Positions 1 through 7,761 of a stretch of DNA of 22,811 nt are shown here, one piece after another; the first letter of the stretch is position 1, and each line of letters begins with the position of its first letter. The stretch is from CAOJBM01 sp051872535. GTDB lineage: Bacteria; Bacillota_I; Bacilli_A; RF39; UBA660. Under the pieces are notes generated by a model. It saw only the letters and a program-made list of their open reading frames with translations, ran no database searches and was not told the DNA's origin. Made by a program: the position numbers and the translations under genes. The DNA is taken from NCBI GenBank assembly GCA_051872535.1, contig JBJEDY010000002.1, positions 1 through 22,811 on the forward strand, given 5' to 3'.

Positions 1-12
1 CACTAAAAATTC

Positions 13-34
13 TAAAAGGGAGTTTATTACTCCC
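13..34 (-). terminator. Rho-independent terminator after the NlpC/P60 gene
   Basis: On the minus strand a perfect 5-bp stem GGGAG/CTCCC encloses the loop TAATAAA and is followed by TTTTAGAATTTTT. It lies about 45 bp past the stop codon at 81-83 and would end the long transcript that starts near 4950. The stem is short but GC-rich for this genome. Confidence 0.7.
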
Positions 35-80
35 CACTAGAAATTATAGAACCCTAAATTATGTGACTACATACATCTAA

Positions 81-1436
81 TTAATACCACATATCAGTTA
101 AATTTCCATCCTCTTTATATAATACATCCATTAAAACAACATGTGTAAATGTTTTAGTAACTTTGTCTTTAGGATAAGTTTTAGCTACTAAACCATTTAA
201 TCCTGGCAATGATTCAGCAATGTAATAGTTTTTTTCATCTTGACCAATTAAAAGAGCAATATGTCCACTATAATTAAATAAATCTCCAGTTTTAATTGTT
301 CCTGACTTAATAAGTTCTTTTGTTAAAGGTGTATATTCCCCACGATCGGTTAATTGATGTTTATAGGCACTTTCTCCAGCTCCAATATCACCAACATCAA
401 AACCACCATTTAATAATGCCCAAGATACAAATCCACTACAATCTAATCCGTTTGGCATCTTAGTAAGTGGAGTATATCTTGGTGGATATGGCTCATAATT
501 AGTAATATTGCATCCCCAAGTTGCTGGACCTGCAACTGACTTTTCTACATCTTTATATTTATACTTATGTAAATAAAGTCCCTTATGATAATATCTACCT
601 TCAGCATCACAATAATGTGGACTGCTTTCATGAATACGACCATTTTCAAAGAAATAATGAATACGATAAGGAAACTCTAAAGTTAAAAATCTTCCTGCAG
701 CTACAACACCTGCTCTTGTGCCATAACCTGCTGTACTAATACGATACTCTAATATTTCATCCATTAAACGAGCATCATCTTCACTATAAATATTACAAGA
801 CATATGTTTTTTATTATAATCAAATTCTTTTGGCATAGTAACAATGCCCTTTGTAACATACACCTTAGTTTCAGCTATTAAATTATCTTTATAATATATT
901 TTTAAGTCGGAATTACCATCTTTTAAACCAGTTAAAATATTATTTTTTATTTCGATGAAGTCACCATCAAATTCATACTTATAATTTGCAGCTCCAAAAG
1001 ATTTTATTTGTTTATTAAAATCAATTGTACCTGCAATTGGTAAATAATAAACTTTAGCAAGATCAACATCATAAACATAATCAGAAATTAGTATAGGTTC
1101 AGATGTAATTCCTAAAGAATTTTGAAAATAAACATAATTATTATTAGGATTTATAATTCCTGTACATTGATCATCATAAATCTTATTAAAGTTAAGTTCT
1201 TCTATATTATTTGGAATAGATTTTACAATTGAACATTTAAACTGATTATTACTAGGTTTTATTTTTATTCTAATCATACCATCTTCATAATCAACTACAG
1301 TAATATCATCAATATCAACTACATTATCAAAATAATCATTTCTATTTTTAAATAATTCAAATCCTAAAAAAACAAGGACTATACATATTAAAATAACCAT
1401 TATTATCGAAATAATTACTTGAACTCTTTTCCCCAT
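81..1436 (-). CDS. Membrane-anchored or secreted NlpC/P60-type cysteine peptidase (cell-wall hydrolase)
   Basis: Predicted peptidoglycan hydrolase acting outside the membrane. Residues about 7-28 form one hydrophobic helix (signal anchor). Residues about 135-196 look like a small bacterial Ig-like domain (ITGLKDGNSDLKIYY-type strand pattern). The C-terminal ~125 residues carry the NlpC/P60 signatures: DCSGFVSWAL with the nucleophile Cys333, then GDLFNYSGHIALLIG with the catalytic His392, and a downstream YYIAES. The frame is open up to a GTG at 1451, but GGAAGTGA containing that GTG is a good Shine-Dalgarno site for ATG 1436, giving 451 aa. It is the last gene of the SPOR-radC-mreCD-spoIVF run and may also have its own promoter. 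The exact bond cleaved cannot be told; family assignment is firm, the Ig-like domain less so. Confidence 0.8.
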   Translation of the reverse strand: MGKRVQVIISIIMVILICIVLVFLGFELFKNRNDYFDNVVDIDDITVVDYEDGMIRIKIKPSNNQFKCSIVKSIPNNIEELNFNKIYDDQCTGIINPNNNYVYFQNSLGITSEPILISDYVYDVDLAKVYYLPIAGTIDFNKQIKSFGAANYKYEFDGDFIEIKNNILTGLKDGNSDLKIYYKDNLIAETKVYVTKGIVTMPKEFDYNKKHMSCNIYSEDDARLMDEILEYRISTAGYGTRAGVVAAGRFLTLEFPYRIHYFFENGRIHESSPHYCDAEGRYYHKGLYLHKYKYKDVEKSVAGPATWGCNITNYEPYPPRYTPLTKMPNGLDCSGFVSWALLNGGFDVGDIGAGESAYKHQLTDRGEYTPLTKELIKSGTIKTGDLFNYSGHIALLIGQDEKNYYIAESLPGLNGLVAKTYPKDKVTKTFTHVVLMDVLYKEDGNLTDMWY

Positions 1437-1457
1437 AATATTCACTTCCACATAGTT

Positions 1458-1485
1458 ATTATACTATAATTATCATTTTGAGCAA
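1458..1485 (-). promoter_or_regulatory. Candidate promoter for the NlpC/P60 gene
   Basis: On the minus strand TTGCTC (-35), a 16-bp spacer and a perfect TATAAT (-10, 1463-1458) precede the ATG at 1436. The -35 matches the consensus only in TTG. It overlaps the 3' end of spoIVFB, so it would be an internal operon promoter. AT-rich sequence makes chance matches likely. Confidence 0.4.
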
Positions 1486-2243
1486 TTATAAAAATAAGAT
1501 TCTTTTAAATATTTTTTTTCATTTTTATATGTATTTCCTCTTTTTATATAATAATATTTATTTAACATAAATTTATCATATGTTAAATCTTTATTAATAA
1601 TCTTATCATAGTAATGATCATACATTACTCTTTCAAGTAAAAATCGATTATAGATATATTTAAATGATTTATAAGTTGTATAAAGTTCTATTAATAAAAA
1701 CAAATAAATTGTAATATCATTTATCTTTAAAACAAAATTATTTATAAAAAATAACACTAAAGATATAATACTAACAAATAGCATCATAAAATAACTAGTT
1801 TTAAATGGCATATATTTAGTCAAAACAGCAAATAAAATTTTACTTCCATCTAAAGGAATAATTGGTAATAAGTTAAAAAATATTATTGTTTTATTGTAAA
1901 AGCAAAATAGTTTAAAAGTTGAATTAACTATTAAATTATTGGCAAATAACATTTTAAAAAGAAAGAGTAAAATGATCTGAAATATAATTCCTCCAAACGA
2001 GCAGATAACATCTTTATAAATTCTTTCATGAATCTTTTTGTCGATATAAGTAATTCCTCCAAAAGGATAAATAATTATCTTTTTTACAGGAATTTTAAAT
2101 AAAACAAAGAAAAAGACATGACCAAGTTCATGAGTTAAAACAATTAATAGAATTAAAAAAGTACTTTTCATATAACCAGCTAAAAGTGCTATTAAAAGAA
2201 AAAAATAGGTAGTTATATCAATTTTAATCAAAGTACTCTTCAT
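1473..2243 (-). CDS. spoIVFB: SpoIVFB-like site-2 (M50) intramembrane metalloprotease
   Basis: Integral membrane zinc protease, 256 aa, with several hydrophobic helices. The zinc motif HELGH sits at His38-Glu39-His42 inside a membrane segment. The third-ligand motif NLLPIIPLDG (Asp132) follows in a later helix, and a PFGGI motif at 60-64 is typical of SpoIVFB-type members. In Bacillus, SpoIVFB cleaves pro-sigma-K at the forespore membrane under control of SpoIVFA. The gene immediately upstream here is a SpoIVFA-like protein, and the two overlap by 20 bp (2224-2243), which suggests translational coupling. The pairing and its position after mreCD match the Bacillus mre-min-spoIVF locus. Whether this organism sporulates is unknown, so the substrate could be another regulator. 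M50 family assignment is firm; the SpoIVFB name rests on motif plus synteny. Confidence 0.8.
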   Translation of the reverse strand: MKSTLIKIDITTYFFLLIALLAGYMKSTFLILLIVLTHELGHVFFFVLFKIPVKKIIIYPFGGITYIDKKIHERIYKDVICSFGGIIFQIILLFLFKMLFANNLIVNSTFKLFCFYNKTIIFFNLLPIIPLDGSKILFAVLTKYMPFKTSYFMMLFVSIISLVLFFINNFVLKINDITIYLFLLIELYTTYKSFKYIYNRFLLERVMYDHYYDKIINKDLTYDKFMLNKYYYIKRGNTYKNEKKYLKESYFYNCSK

Positions 2244-2811
2244 AACCTATATAATTTCCATCTTTAGAAAAAACTAAATAAATATTATCTTCTGTAGCTT
2301 CCCCTAAGAATGTTCCTTCTTCAACATAATCATATAATGAATAATCTACTAAATTAATATGTGAATACCAAATATTAACTCCATCTATTCCTTGAATAAT
2401 AATAGTATTACCATAATCTTCTTTCTCCCCAACAAAAACAATTAATCCACTTTTTAAGGTTGGCATTAAATAATTTTTTCCAACATTTAAAGAAAACCCA
2501 TCTTTATATTCAGTAATGTCTTTATAAGTTAAACTTTCATTAAATACCATCTTTTCTTCTGGTACTTCAATTGGCAAAACATCGCCAAAATACTTATTAT
2601 AAGTACTAGTTATTCCACTAAAATTAAAATTTTTTTCTAAAACATATGTCTGAAATAACTCTTTATTTGATTCACTAGAATTAATAAAAATCATAGCAAC
2701 TAAATAAATTACAATACTAAATAAAATACGATTTAACAATTTACTTACATATTTTTTACTATTAAATGTTGTTTTTTTCTTCATAAATTTACTAGAGTAT
2801 ACTTCATCCAT
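2224..2811 (-). CDS. spoIVFA: SpoIVFA-like protein: membrane anchor plus degenerate LytM/M23 domain
   Basis: 195 aa. A basic N-terminus (KKKTTFNSKK) precedes one membrane helix at about 26-44. Residues about 110-190 resemble the LytM/M23 fold: GLIVFVGEKEDYGNTIIIQG, then WYSHINL with one conserved His151. The metal-binding HxxxD is absent and the usual LHFE strand reads LVFSKDG, so the domain should be catalytically dead, as in Bacillus SpoIVFA. There SpoIVFA holds SpoIVFB inactive until a signalling protease cuts it. Start ATG 2811 has GGGTGA seven bases upstream. The mreD stop (TGA 2818-2820) lies inside that Shine-Dalgarno sequence. A degenerate M23 protein of another kind is possible, but the adjacent M50 protease and synteny favour SpoIVFA. 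Confidence 0.75.
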   Translation of the reverse strand: MDEVYSSKFMKKKTTFNSKKYVSKLLNRILFSIVIYLVAMIFINSSESNKELFQTYVLEKNFNFSGITSTYNKYFGDVLPIEVPEEKMVFNESLTYKDITEYKDGFSLNVGKNYLMPTLKSGLIVFVGEKEDYGNTIIIQGIDGVNIWYSHINLVDYSLYDYVEEGTFLGEATEDNIYLVFSKDGNYIGYEEYFD

Positions 2812-2817
2812 ATATAA

Positions 2818-3198
2818 TCACCCATTATTATATATGTTCTTTATATTTATTATATAACTAAGTAGCCAAAATATTAGATTGATTGGTAAAGACTTAAATA
2901 ATATTAAAATTAAATCCTTTTTATAGTATATTGATAATACTAAAATAAAAATGAAGTAATTTATAAAATTAATTAGTAAATTATACTTTAATTTTTTATT
3001 ATATTTAACATAACCATTTATTATATATAGAAAAATAATTACTAAAGAAGCTATTAAACTATTTGTTATGAAATAAAGAATCAAAGAAGTAACTAAAACT
3101 TCCCATAGTTCATTATTTTTAATATTATTTAAAAGAAAAAAAGATAAAATTTTAATATTGTTGTATATCATAAAATCTAATAAAAAGTAAAGTATCAT
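2818..3198 (-). CDS. mreD: MreD-like rod-shape membrane protein
   Basis: Very hydrophobic 126-aa protein with about four or five membrane helices and basic loops (KYNKKLKYN). It follows mreC after one base and precedes spoIVFA, exactly where mreD sits in Bacillus. MreD proteins are poorly conserved and usually about 160-170 aa, so this is a short one and the call leans on position. The frame also opens with GTG at 3207, but that GTG is part of AGGTGA, the Shine-Dalgarno site for ATG 3198. Expected role: inner-membrane partner of MreC in the elongation machinery. No catalytic motif is expected or seen. Confidence 0.6.
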   Translation of the reverse strand: MILYFLLDFMIYNNIKILSFFLLNNIKNNELWEVLVTSLILYFITNSLIASLVIIFLYIINGYVKYNKKLKYNLLINFINYFIFILVLSIYYKKDLILILFKSLPINLIFWLLSYIINIKNIYNNG

Positions 3199-3199
3199 A

Positions 3200-3811
3200 T
3201 TATTCACCTATTATTATATATACATATTTTAAGTTTTTTAAACTTACTAAATCAATTCTTGCTTTAGCATTATCTTTATCTAGTTCTTTAACTTCACCAA
3301 CATAAATACCTTCGGGTATATTTGTAAGACCAGAAGTATAAACTTTATCTTTTTCGTTTATTAAATAATAATCAATTACATTATCAATTATTCCATTATT
3401 GTAAACAGCATAACTTTCTCCTATCTTTACTGATAAATTAATATCATTATTAGTAACTAGCATTACTTTACAGTAACTATCTTCTACTTCACTAACTATT
3501 CCTACTAATCCATCTTCTGATACAACTGCATCATTTTTAGATACCCCATCTTCTCTTCCTCTATTTATAATTATTTGATCAAAAAAACTATATATGTTTC
3601 TTTCAATCATTGTCGCTCCTAATATTTTATACCCATCATATTTAATGTTTTTTTCATTTAATAAAATATCCATATCTTTCTTTAAATCTTCATATAGATA
3701 ATTACTTACTATTTCACTTTTTCCAGTATTTTCCATTAAATACATATTTACTAATGTATAAATACTTAATAAAACAAAAGATATAAAAAACAAGATAATT
3801 TTATTTTTCAT
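3200..3811 (-). CDS. mreC: Rod-shape-determining protein MreC
   Basis: 203 aa. One N-terminal membrane helix (about residues 4-24, IILFFISFVLLSIYTLVN), a short linker where MreC normally has a coiled coil, then the beta-barrel domain. The domain includes INRGREDGVSKNDAVV, the GLVGIVSEV motif and a CKVMLVTNNDINLSVKI strand, all typical of MreC. MreC spans the membrane and links the cytoplasmic elongation machinery to PBP2 outside. It is shorter than the usual ~280 aa, mostly through the reduced coiled coil. The ATG at 3811 lies inside the last codons of radC (11-bp overlap), so coupling is likely; an upstream extension to 3856 inside radC has no support. mreB, normally just upstream, is absent from this locus. 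Confidence 0.85.
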   Translation of the reverse strand: MKNKIILFFISFVLLSIYTLVNMYLMENTGKSEIVSNYLYEDLKKDMDILLNEKNIKYDGYKILGATMIERNIYSFFDQIIINRGREDGVSKNDAVVSEDGLVGIVSEVEDSYCKVMLVTNNDINLSVKIGESYAVYNNGIIDNVIDYYLINEKDKVYTSGLTNIPEGIYVGEVKELDKDNAKARIDLVSLKNLKYVYIIIGE

Positions 3812-4484
3812 TAGTATCCCACTTTTCTCTATAACTATAATATTTATTATTCCCAACTATTAAATGATCTATAACTTGAATTCCCATTAATTTACTAGCA
3901 CTTATCATTTTGCTTGTAAAAGTATCGTCATTTAAACTTGGTGTTACATCTCCAGTAGGATGGTTATGTATCAAAATAATTCCTACTGCATTACAACAAA
4001 CTGCTTCTCTAAATATATCTCTTGGATGAACTGTACTTGCATTAACTGTACCAACAAACATTGTCTTAACTTTAATAACATACTTCTTTGTATCTAAAAA
4101 TATAGTTTTTAAATGTTCTTGTTTAGCATAGATAATATCACTTCCAAAATGATTATAAATATCTTCACTACATCTAATTTGGATTTTATTTTTATTAGAA
4201 CTCATACTTCTTCTTCCCAATTCTATAGCTGCTATTAAAGTAATAGCTTTTGTCTTTCCAACTCCTTTTATTTTGGATAATTCCCATATTTTATTGTCAT
4301 CTAATTCTGTTAAATCATATTGCATAAGAATCTCTTTTGCAATTGATAAAACATTCGTATTTTTAATACCACTTCTTAATACTATTGCCATTAATTCTTC
4401 ATTATTTAAGGTATTACTACCATAAGTTACTAATTTTTCTCTAGGTCGCTCATTATAAGCTAATTCTTTAATCGTATACTCCAT
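3801..4484 (-). CDS. radC: RadC-family JAMM/MPN domain protein
   Basis: 227 aa, the usual length. The N-terminal half holds the helical UPF0758 region with a helix-hairpin-helix (WELSKIKGVGKTKAITLIAA). The C-terminal half holds the metal-binding JAMM motif HNHPTGDVTPSLND with His173, His175 and Asp186. The family was named for radiation sensitivity but its role is unsettled. It stands upstream of the mre genes here as in Bacillus. The ATG at 4484 overlaps the end of the SPOR-protein gene by 17 bp, and its own end overlaps mreC by 11 bp. Confidence 0.92.
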   Translation of the reverse strand: MEYTIKELAYNERPREKLVTYGSNTLNNEELMAIVLRSGIKNTNVLSIAKEILMQYDLTELDDNKIWELSKIKGVGKTKAITLIAAIELGRRSMSSNKNKIQIRCSEDIYNHFGSDIIYAKQEHLKTIFLDTKKYVIKVKTMFVGTVNASTVHPRDIFREAVCCNAVGIILIHNHPTGDVTPSLNDDTFTSKMISASKLMGIQVIDHLIVGNNKYYSYREKWDTNEK

Positions 4485-4914
4485 TTAAACTCTTACTATA
4501 CTCCTCTAATATTTTTTTATTCATTAAATCTATTTCTTCTGCATTCATTAAAACTTCTTGATAATTATTAAAGTCATCACTAAAAGCATCAGGAATTACT
4601 ATTTGCTTCAAATAATATAAATATCCTTTACTATCAAAATAATTTTTCAAAAATTCTGTTGCTTCTCCCTCTTTGCTTAAACCAATATAAACTCTAAAAA
4701 ATTCTCCATCTGGTATTATAATGGCATAATCATACTTTTCCTTCTCTTTTACAGCATTTTCATATTTTTGATAAACTCCTACTTGAAAAGCATTAGCAGT
4801 ACTACTTATTGATAATGCACTTGCTACTTCTTCTTTAACATCCTTAAAATACCATAAACCAAATACAACACCAACTAAGATAGCCATCACAATAGTTAAA
4901 ATATATTTTTTCAT
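4468..4914 (-). CDS. Single-pass SPOR-like domain protein, possible positional counterpart of SpoIIB
   Basis: 148 aa. N-terminal membrane helix at about residues 4-22 (MKKYILTIVMAILVGVVFGL), then a domain resembling SPOR: FQVGVYQKYENAVKEKE followed by IIPDGEFFRVYIG and TEFLKNYF. SPOR domains bind glycan strands stripped of stem peptides, often at septa. In Bacillus, spoIIB (a larger SPOR protein) lies just upstream of maf-radC-mreBCD; this gene holds that place without maf. The start is ATG 4914 with AGGTGA upstream; the frame extends to 4947 without a better site. It is the first gene of a run reaching to position 81. The SPOR call rests on pattern, and sequence similarity to SpoIIB itself cannot be judged here. 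Confidence 0.6.
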   Translation of the reverse strand: MKKYILTIVMAILVGVVFGLWYFKDVKEEVASALSISSTANAFQVGVYQKYENAVKEKEKYDYAIIIPDGEFFRVYIGLSKEGEATEFLKNYFDSKGYLYYLKQIVIPDAFSDDFNNYQEVLMNAEEIDLMNKKILEEYSKSLNGVYD

Positions 4915-5034
4915 ACAATCACCTAATATTACTATAACAATATCCATCTATATATTTTGTCATATTTTATCTATTTTTTTCTTCCTCTACTTATATTTTA
5001 TAGAAAAATCATCTATTTCCTTTTTTTATCCAAG

Positions 5035-5056
5035 AAAAAAATACGATTTCTCGTAT
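5035..5056 (-). terminator. Rho-independent terminator after proS
   Basis: Minus strand: 6-bp stem ATACGA/TCGTAT with a GAAA tetraloop, then TTTTTT. It lies 15 bp past the proS stop. The same ACGA-GAAA-TCGT core recurs in the efp terminator at 10203-10220. The 120 bases from here to the SPOR gene (4915-5034) hold no gene; they must carry that operon's promoter, but no clear -35/-10 pair stands out. Confidence 0.8.
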
Positions 5057-5070
5057 TTTACACATGTTTA

Positions 5071-6489
5071 TTAATATTGTTTACCAAAGAATATACGATG
5101 TTTAGCATCTTTACCACAGCACACACATTTGCCAGTTACACTTTCTTCTGGAATAATACATCTTGATTTCAAACCAGTATCTTCTTTTATTTTATCTTCA
5201 CATTCGACATTACCACACCAATTTACTTTAATAAAACCATTCTTACTCTTGGCTATATCACAGAATTCTTGATATTCTAAAGCTTCATAAACCATCGAAT
5301 TTCTTCTATCTAAAGCCTTATTATACATATCGTTTTGTATTACATCCATCAATTCATTTATCTTGTCACTTATCAAATCAATATTATCTATTGCAATTTT
5401 TTCTAAAGTATCTCTTCTAACCAATGTAATAATACCATTTTCCAGATCTCTAGCACCTAACTCTATACGAATTGGATAACCTTTAACTTCAGCTTCGGCA
5501 AACTTAAATCCTGGTGATTTATCCGTATTATCAACTACATAAGTTATATCTTTATCTTCTAATTGTTTTTTAATATTTTCTAATGCTTCACTAACTTCTC
5601 CAATTGGAATTATACATACTTTAGTCGGAGCAATCTTTGGTGGCAAAACTAAACCATTATCATCACTATGAACCATGATTAAGGCTCCTATCATTCTTGT
5701 TGTAACTCCCCAACTTGTTTGATATGGTGTTTCAAGTTTATTTTCTTTACTTAAATACTCAATTCCAAAAGCTTTTGCAAAATGATTACCAAAATAATGA
5801 CTTGTCCCATTTTGTAATGCTACACCATCATACATCATTGCTTCTAATGTATATGTTTCATCTGCACCTGCAAATTTTTCTTTATCGGTTTTAGGTCCAA
5901 CAAATACAGGAATTCCTAAATAATTTCTTTGGAAATCTTCATACACACTTAACATTTTTAAAGTCATTTCTCGAGCTTCTTCTTTTGTAGCATGCATCGT
6001 ATGACCCTCTTGCCATAATATTTCTCTACTTCTTAAGAAAGGTCTTGTAGTCTTTTCCCATCTAACAATTGTACACCATTGATTATATAAAAGTGGTAAA
6101 TCACGATATGATTTAATTATTTTCTTAAAATGATCACAGAATAATACTTCACTTGTTGGTCTTACACACATTCTTTCTTCTAATTCTTCACTGCCACCAT
6201 GTGTAACCCAAGCTACTTCTGGCGCAAATCCTTCAACATGCTCTTTTTCCACATTTAATAATGATTCAGGAATAAACATTGGCATTTGTAAGTTCTTTAC
6301 ACCACATTTTTTAAACATTTTATCTAAAACATTTACCATACTTTCCCATATTGCATACCCATATGGACGAATAATCATACTCCCTTTTATAGAAGAATAA
6401 TCAACTAAATCAGCCTTTTTTACAACGTCAGTATACCATTGTGCAAAATCTTGATCACGGCTAGTAATATCTTTTATTTTTATTGCCAT
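5071..6489 (-). CDS. proS: Prolyl-tRNA synthetase, short (ProS type 3, archaeal/eukaryotic-like) form
   Basis: Class II aminoacyl-tRNA synthetase that attaches proline to tRNA-Pro; 472 aa. Visible are the class II core (MIIRPYGYAIWESM, RPTSEVLFCDHF, RWEKTTRPFLRSREILWQEG), the anticodon-binding domain (about 285-385) and a C-terminal zinc-type tail with Cys425, Cys430, Cys455/457 and Cys458. The editing insertion of the long bacterial ProS is absent, so this is the short form found in many Firmicutes and Mollicutes relatives. ATG 6489 has a strong AAGAGGTGA site. It is a single-gene transcript with its own promoter and terminator. No T-box leader fits, because only about 50 bases separate it from the ddl terminator. 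Confidence 0.95.
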   Translation of the reverse strand: MAIKIKDITSRDQDFAQWYTDVVKKADLVDYSSIKGSMIIRPYGYAIWESMVNVLDKMFKKCGVKNLQMPMFIPESLLNVEKEHVEGFAPEVAWVTHGGSEELEERMCVRPTSEVLFCDHFKKIIKSYRDLPLLYNQWCTIVRWEKTTRPFLRSREILWQEGHTMHATKEEAREMTLKMLSVYEDFQRNYLGIPVFVGPKTDKEKFAGADETYTLEAMMYDGVALQNGTSHYFGNHFAKAFGIEYLSKENKLETPYQTSWGVTTRMIGALIMVHSDDNGLVLPPKIAPTKVCIIPIGEVSEALENIKKQLEDKDITYVVDNTDKSPGFKFAEAEVKGYPIRIELGARDLENGIITLVRRDTLEKIAIDNIDLISDKINELMDVIQNDMYNKALDRRNSMVYEALEYQEFCDIAKSKNGFIKVNWCGNVECEDKIKEDTGLKSRCIIPEESVTGKCVCCGKDAKHRIFFGKQY

Positions 6490-6507
6490 AATGCATCACC
6501 TCTTAAA

Positions 6508-6516
6508 ATTATATCA
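6508..6516 (-). promoter_or_regulatory. Extended -10 promoter of proS
   Basis: TGATATAAT on the minus strand (6516-6508), an extended -10 with perfect TATAAT, 18 bases before ATG 6489. No good -35 is seen 16-18 bases further up (GTTTAT). The leader would be only about a dozen bases, just room for AAGAGGTGA. The same TGATATAAT box precedes rpmG and the DUF5305 gene. Confidence 0.5.
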
Positions 6517-6538
6517 TAATTATTTAAAAGATAAACTA

Positions 6539-6559
6539 AAAAGAGTGTTAAAACACTCT
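6539..6559 (-). terminator. Rho-independent terminator after ddl
   Basis: Minus strand: 8-bp stem AGAGTGTT/AACACTCT around TT, followed by TTTAGTTT. The 5' arm overlaps the ddl stop codon (6558-6560). The U-run is modest but the stem is long for the base composition. Confidence 0.65.
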
Positions 6560-7751
6560 ATAATGACATTTTTCCTTTTGCGCCCTTACTACCACTATAA
6601 GTAGATAAGACATTAGAATCAAAAGACGATATTTTTTTCATATTATTTTTATAATCCTTAATCGTAATAGCAATTAATTCGTCCAATAACATTCCATACT
6701 TTTTTCCTTTTGGAGTAAAGAAGAAAAATGCTAAACAACCAGGTATGGTATTTGGTTCATTGACATATACTTTTTTTTCTTTTTTATCAACTAAGAAATC
6801 AAATCTTGTTACGCCTTTTAAGTTCAATGCTCTAAATGCTTTTTTAGATAAATCATAAATATCATTTTCAATTTTTTTATCTAATTTTGCTGGTATTTTA
6901 AATCCTGTATTAGATTCTCCAGAAACCTTTTTAGACGAACCTTTTTTACCACCTTCAGCTAAATACTTATCTTCAAAAGTTAAAATATTATTATCTGTAA
7001 TCATTTCTCCTATCAAACTAGTTTCCATATGTTCATGATTACCAACAACAGCACAATCAACTTCCATAAGATTCTTTACTGTTTCCTCAACAACAATCTT
7101 TTCATCATAACTAATTGCTTCTTCAATAGCTTCTTCAATATCATTTTCATCAGCAACATAAGTTATACCAATACTACTACCTAATCTAGCAGGTTTAACT
7201 ATTACTGGATACCCTAATTTTTTTATTGATGATAATATTTCTTTTTTATTTTCAAAAAATTCATTTTCATAAAACCAAACATAATTAACAACCGGTATTC
7301 CTTCACTTTGAAGTACTTGCTTTTGGACAACTTTATCTTGTCCTAAAGAAGCTGCTAAAACATCACATCCTACATAAGGTATTCCTAAAGAATCTAAATA
7401 ACCTGCTAAAGACCCATCTTCAACACCTTTGCCATGAACAATTGGAAAAGCAACATCTATCGTATTAACAATCTTTTTAAATAATCCATTAGTTCTCATT
7501 AAAACAAATTCATCATCATTCTTCGTTAAACAAATACTTGTAGCAACATGTTTAACTTCATCCAGATTCTTATATGTTTCCATTTTAAATAATGAATCCC
7601 CAGTATACCAATTTCGATTTTTATCGATATATATTGGTACTACATCATATTTATTTCTATCAATATACTCCATTGCTTGAACAGCTGTAATAATACTTAC
7701 TTCATGTTCAACAGAATTACCTCCAAAAATTACACCAACTTTTATTTTCAT
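6558..7751 (-). CDS. ddl: D-alanine--D-alanine ligase
   Basis: ATP-grasp enzyme joining two D-alanines for the peptidoglycan stem peptide; 397 aa, slightly longer than usual because of a basic C-terminal tail. Motifs: GVIFGGNSVEHEVSI at the N-terminus, PVIVKPARLGSSIGI in the ATP-grasp core, and the metal and substrate loop VNEPNTIPGCLAF near the C-terminus. The omega loop reads EDKYLAEGG. A Tyr in this place goes with D-Ala-D-Ala rather than D-Ala-D-Lac products, so vancomycin-type resistance by D-Lac is not suggested (inference from motif). ATG 7751 has AGGAGTGA upstream; an in-frame extension to 7793 lies inside murF and is rejected. It starts 10 bp after the murF stop, so the two consecutive steps of the pathway are co-transcribed. 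Confidence 0.93.
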   Translation of the reverse strand: MKIKVGVIFGGNSVEHEVSIITAVQAMEYIDRNKYDVVPIYIDKNRNWYTGDSLFKMETYKNLDEVKHVATSICLTKNDDEFVLMRTNGLFKKIVNTIDVAFPIVHGKGVEDGSLAGYLDSLGIPYVGCDVLAASLGQDKVVQKQVLQSEGIPVVNYVWFYENEFFENKKEILSSIKKLGYPVIVKPARLGSSIGITYVADENDIEEAIEEAISYDEKIVVEETVKNLMEVDCAVVGNHEHMETSLIGEMITDNNILTFEDKYLAEGGKKGSSKKVSGESNTGFKIPAKLDKKIENDIYDLSKKAFRALNLKGVTRFDFLVDKKEKKVYVNEPNTIPGCLAFFFFTPKGKKYGMLLDELIAITIKDYKNNMKKISSFDSNVLSTYSGSKGAKGKMSL

Positions 7752-7761
7752 AATCTCACTC

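Noticed and set aside
1449..1451. GTG starts at 1451, 3207 and 21376
   Set aside because: Each GTG is part of a GGAAGTGA or AGGTGA Shine-Dalgarno site for an ATG 9-15 bases further on, which gives the standard start of the protein.
2818..2820. TGA read as tryptophan (Mycoplasma code)
   Set aside because: All conserved genes are full length with TGG as Trp; spoIVFB also stops at TGA followed by TAA, and spoIVFA has its own ribosome binding site.
4957..5166. Plus-strand open frame around the proS end
   Set aside because: Composition is that of the antisense of proS plus AT-rich spacer; no ribosome binding site, no recognisable protein.
6490..6541. T-box riboswitch upstream of proS
   Set aside because: Only about 50 bases separate the ddl terminator from the proS start, far too few for a T-box, and no specifier or antiterminator pattern is seen.
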